Of a stretch of 64,000 bases of DNA, positions 63,205 through 64,000 are shown in pieces. Both the position numbers and the translations under genes were made by a program. Within the stretch, counting starts at the first letter, position 1; every line of letters starts with the position of its first letter. Under the pieces are notes generated by a model. That model saw only the letters and a program-made list of their open reading frames with translations. It was not told where the DNA came from and did no database searches. The stretch covers positions 1-64,000 of the forward strand of contig NZ_LGDW01000073.1 in the NCBI RefSeq assembly GCF_001280005.1, in the 5' to 3' direction. Source of the stretch: Streptomyces sp. NRRL WC-3618 (lineage in GTDB: Bacteria > Actinomycetota > Actinomycetes > Streptomycetales > Streptomycetaceae).

Positions 63205-63730
63205 GTGCCTGTCACCGCCTAGGAGTCGCCACCGTACGGCGCGCAGCAGACGCCGGTGAGTCGCCGGTGGGATGCCAGTGAGGGGGGTCCGGGGAACCGT
63301 TCCCTCTACAGTGCCCGCCCACCTGCGCGGCCGGAACCCCTCGCGCAGAGGTGGGGGCGTACGCGTACGGGTATCGGTGCGGGTGCGGGTGCATGTACAG
63401 GTCGGCGCCGAATGCCCTGCGGGATGCGGTTCGTTCACGGCGGGCCGGTGGGCCCGGCTCGCGCCCAGGCGGCGGCAGCCGCACACGGAAACCGTCCAAA
63501 GAGCGGCATCCGGACGGCCCGCGCCCTCGGTCACGACGGCGAATGGAGAGGACCACGCCTCGGCGTAGTTCGCGCCGGGCAGCGGGCCCAAGGCCAACCG
63601 GCTGTCGACAGCCACACCCTCTCGGGCACGCTCGGACACGCTCGGGCACGCCAAGAGCGGTGCCCAGCAGGCCGTTGCCGTCGGGCAACAGCCCGCCCGG
63701 GCTCGTCCACCCGTTCCTGACCGGATGGGA
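63205..63730. other. 526-bp gap before the CGNR gene
   Basis: No supportable gene. It includes three 10-bp tandem repeats CTCGGRCACG (63621-63650), GTTGCC-GTCG-GGCAAC (63674-63689) and AGCCCG-CC-CGGGCT (63690-63703) hairpins that may terminate the HemD-like gene, and GGGTGCGGGTGC repeats near 63370-63400. Confidence 0.5.
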
Positions 63731-64000
63731 CTACGCGTCGGAGTACTTCGCGTCCGCCGCCGGGTCCAGGGCCAGTCGGTAGCCGCGTTTGACGACCGTC
63801 TGGATCAGTTTGGGTACGCCCAGCGCTGTGCGCAGGCGGGCCATCGCCGTTTCCACGGCATGCTCGTCGCGGCCGGCCCCGGGCAGTGCGCGCAGGAGTT
63901 CGGCGCGGGCGACGACCCAGCCCGGCTGCCGGGACAGCGCCCGCAGCAGGGACATTCCGGCGGGCGGTACGGGTCGCAGGGCGCCGTCGACGAGGACGGC
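63731..64000 (-). CDS. Uroporphyrinogen-III synthase-like protein, C-terminal winged helix (partial)
   Basis: The last ~89 residues of a gene that continues past the window. They form an OmpR-type winged helix (PAGMSLLRALSRQPGWVVAR, AVETAMARLRTALGVPKLIQ, VVKRGYRLALDP). In Streptomyces such a domain is fused to HemD uroporphyrinogen-III synthase, often beside nitrite/nitrate genes; that fusion is assumed from experience because the N-terminal part is not visible. An OmpR-type response regulator is the alternative. Confidence 0.6.
   Translation of the reverse strand, partial: AVLVDGALRPVPPAGMSLLRALSRQPGWVVARAELLRALPGAGRDEHAVETAMARLRTALGVPKLIQTVVKRGYRLALDPAADAKYSDA

Overview
The window is a high-GC actinobacterial chromosome segment, almost certainly Streptomyces. 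Supporting signs are strong third-position GC bias, an SsgA-like sporulation protein, DasR-type operators at the N-acetylglucosamine PTS genes, an M6 protease, a SigU-like ECF sigma factor with its anti-sigma factor, the CysO/CysM/Mec cysteine pathway, and one rare in-frame TTA codon. From memory, gene order from the RNase PH / PTS genes to the HemD-like gene resembles the S. coelicolor SCO29xx core region. That comparison was not computed. No biosynthetic gene cluster, prophage, CRISPR array, rRNA or intact transposase was found.

Layout: 0-3.6 kb holds a DUF1707 protein and an ABC-2 type exporter (two permeases and an ATPase). 3.8-9.0 kb holds a class A penicillin-binding protein, a GroES-like protein, a DUF3618 protein, a Bcp peroxiredoxin and an HNH nuclease with four repeated DNA-binding-like modules, followed by tRNA-Leu(UAG). 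9.2-13 kb holds RdgB, a lipoprotein, RNase PH and the PTS IIB/IIC pair with three dre-like sites. 13-17.6 kb holds an MBL hydrolase, a membrane-anchored MazF-like protein, CysM-CysO with a candidate leader peptide, the JAMM protease Mec, a DUF2017 protein and ClpS. 17.7-28.6 kb holds the NAD salvage pair PncB/PncA, a decayed gene remnant, an M6 protease, two RDD proteins, an SsgG-like protein and a FAD-linked oxidase. 28.7-39.4 kb holds a TPR protein, HppD with a divergent Lrp regulator, an osmoprotectant-type ABC importer lacking a binding protein, an ArsR-like regulator, a secreted Lon-like protease, an IclR regulator and a DEAD/DEAH helicase. 39.5-43 kb holds a Doc-type toxin/antitoxin pair, an MFS transporter, tRNA-Cys and a SUKH-4-like protein. 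43-53 kb holds a molybdenum hydroxylase operon and a sugar ABC transporter with a GH20 hexosaminidase. 53-64 kb holds DUF3039, YqgE, MurA, HU, malic enzyme, a candidate small RNA, a HelD-like ATPase, the anti-sigma/sigma pair, a CGNR zinc-finger protein and the C-terminal end of a HemD-winged-helix fusion.

The parts work together mainly as core metabolism and envelope functions: amino-sugar uptake (PTS, GH20 with ABC), wall synthesis (PBP, MurA), NAD salvage, protein-bound cysteine biosynthesis, tyrosine catabolism (HppD/Lrp) and stress control (sigma/anti-sigma, HelD). The most unusual signals are short tandem duplications that include stop codons at the 3' ends of at least seven genes, a promoter-structure-terminator array that looks like a small RNA at 58.2-58.3 kb, a protein-bound cysteine pathway whose carrier ends in GGMA beside a candidate leader peptide, a molybdenum hydroxylase that appears to lack its catalytic glutamate, and a dispersed repeat read through as coding sequence in a permease gene.
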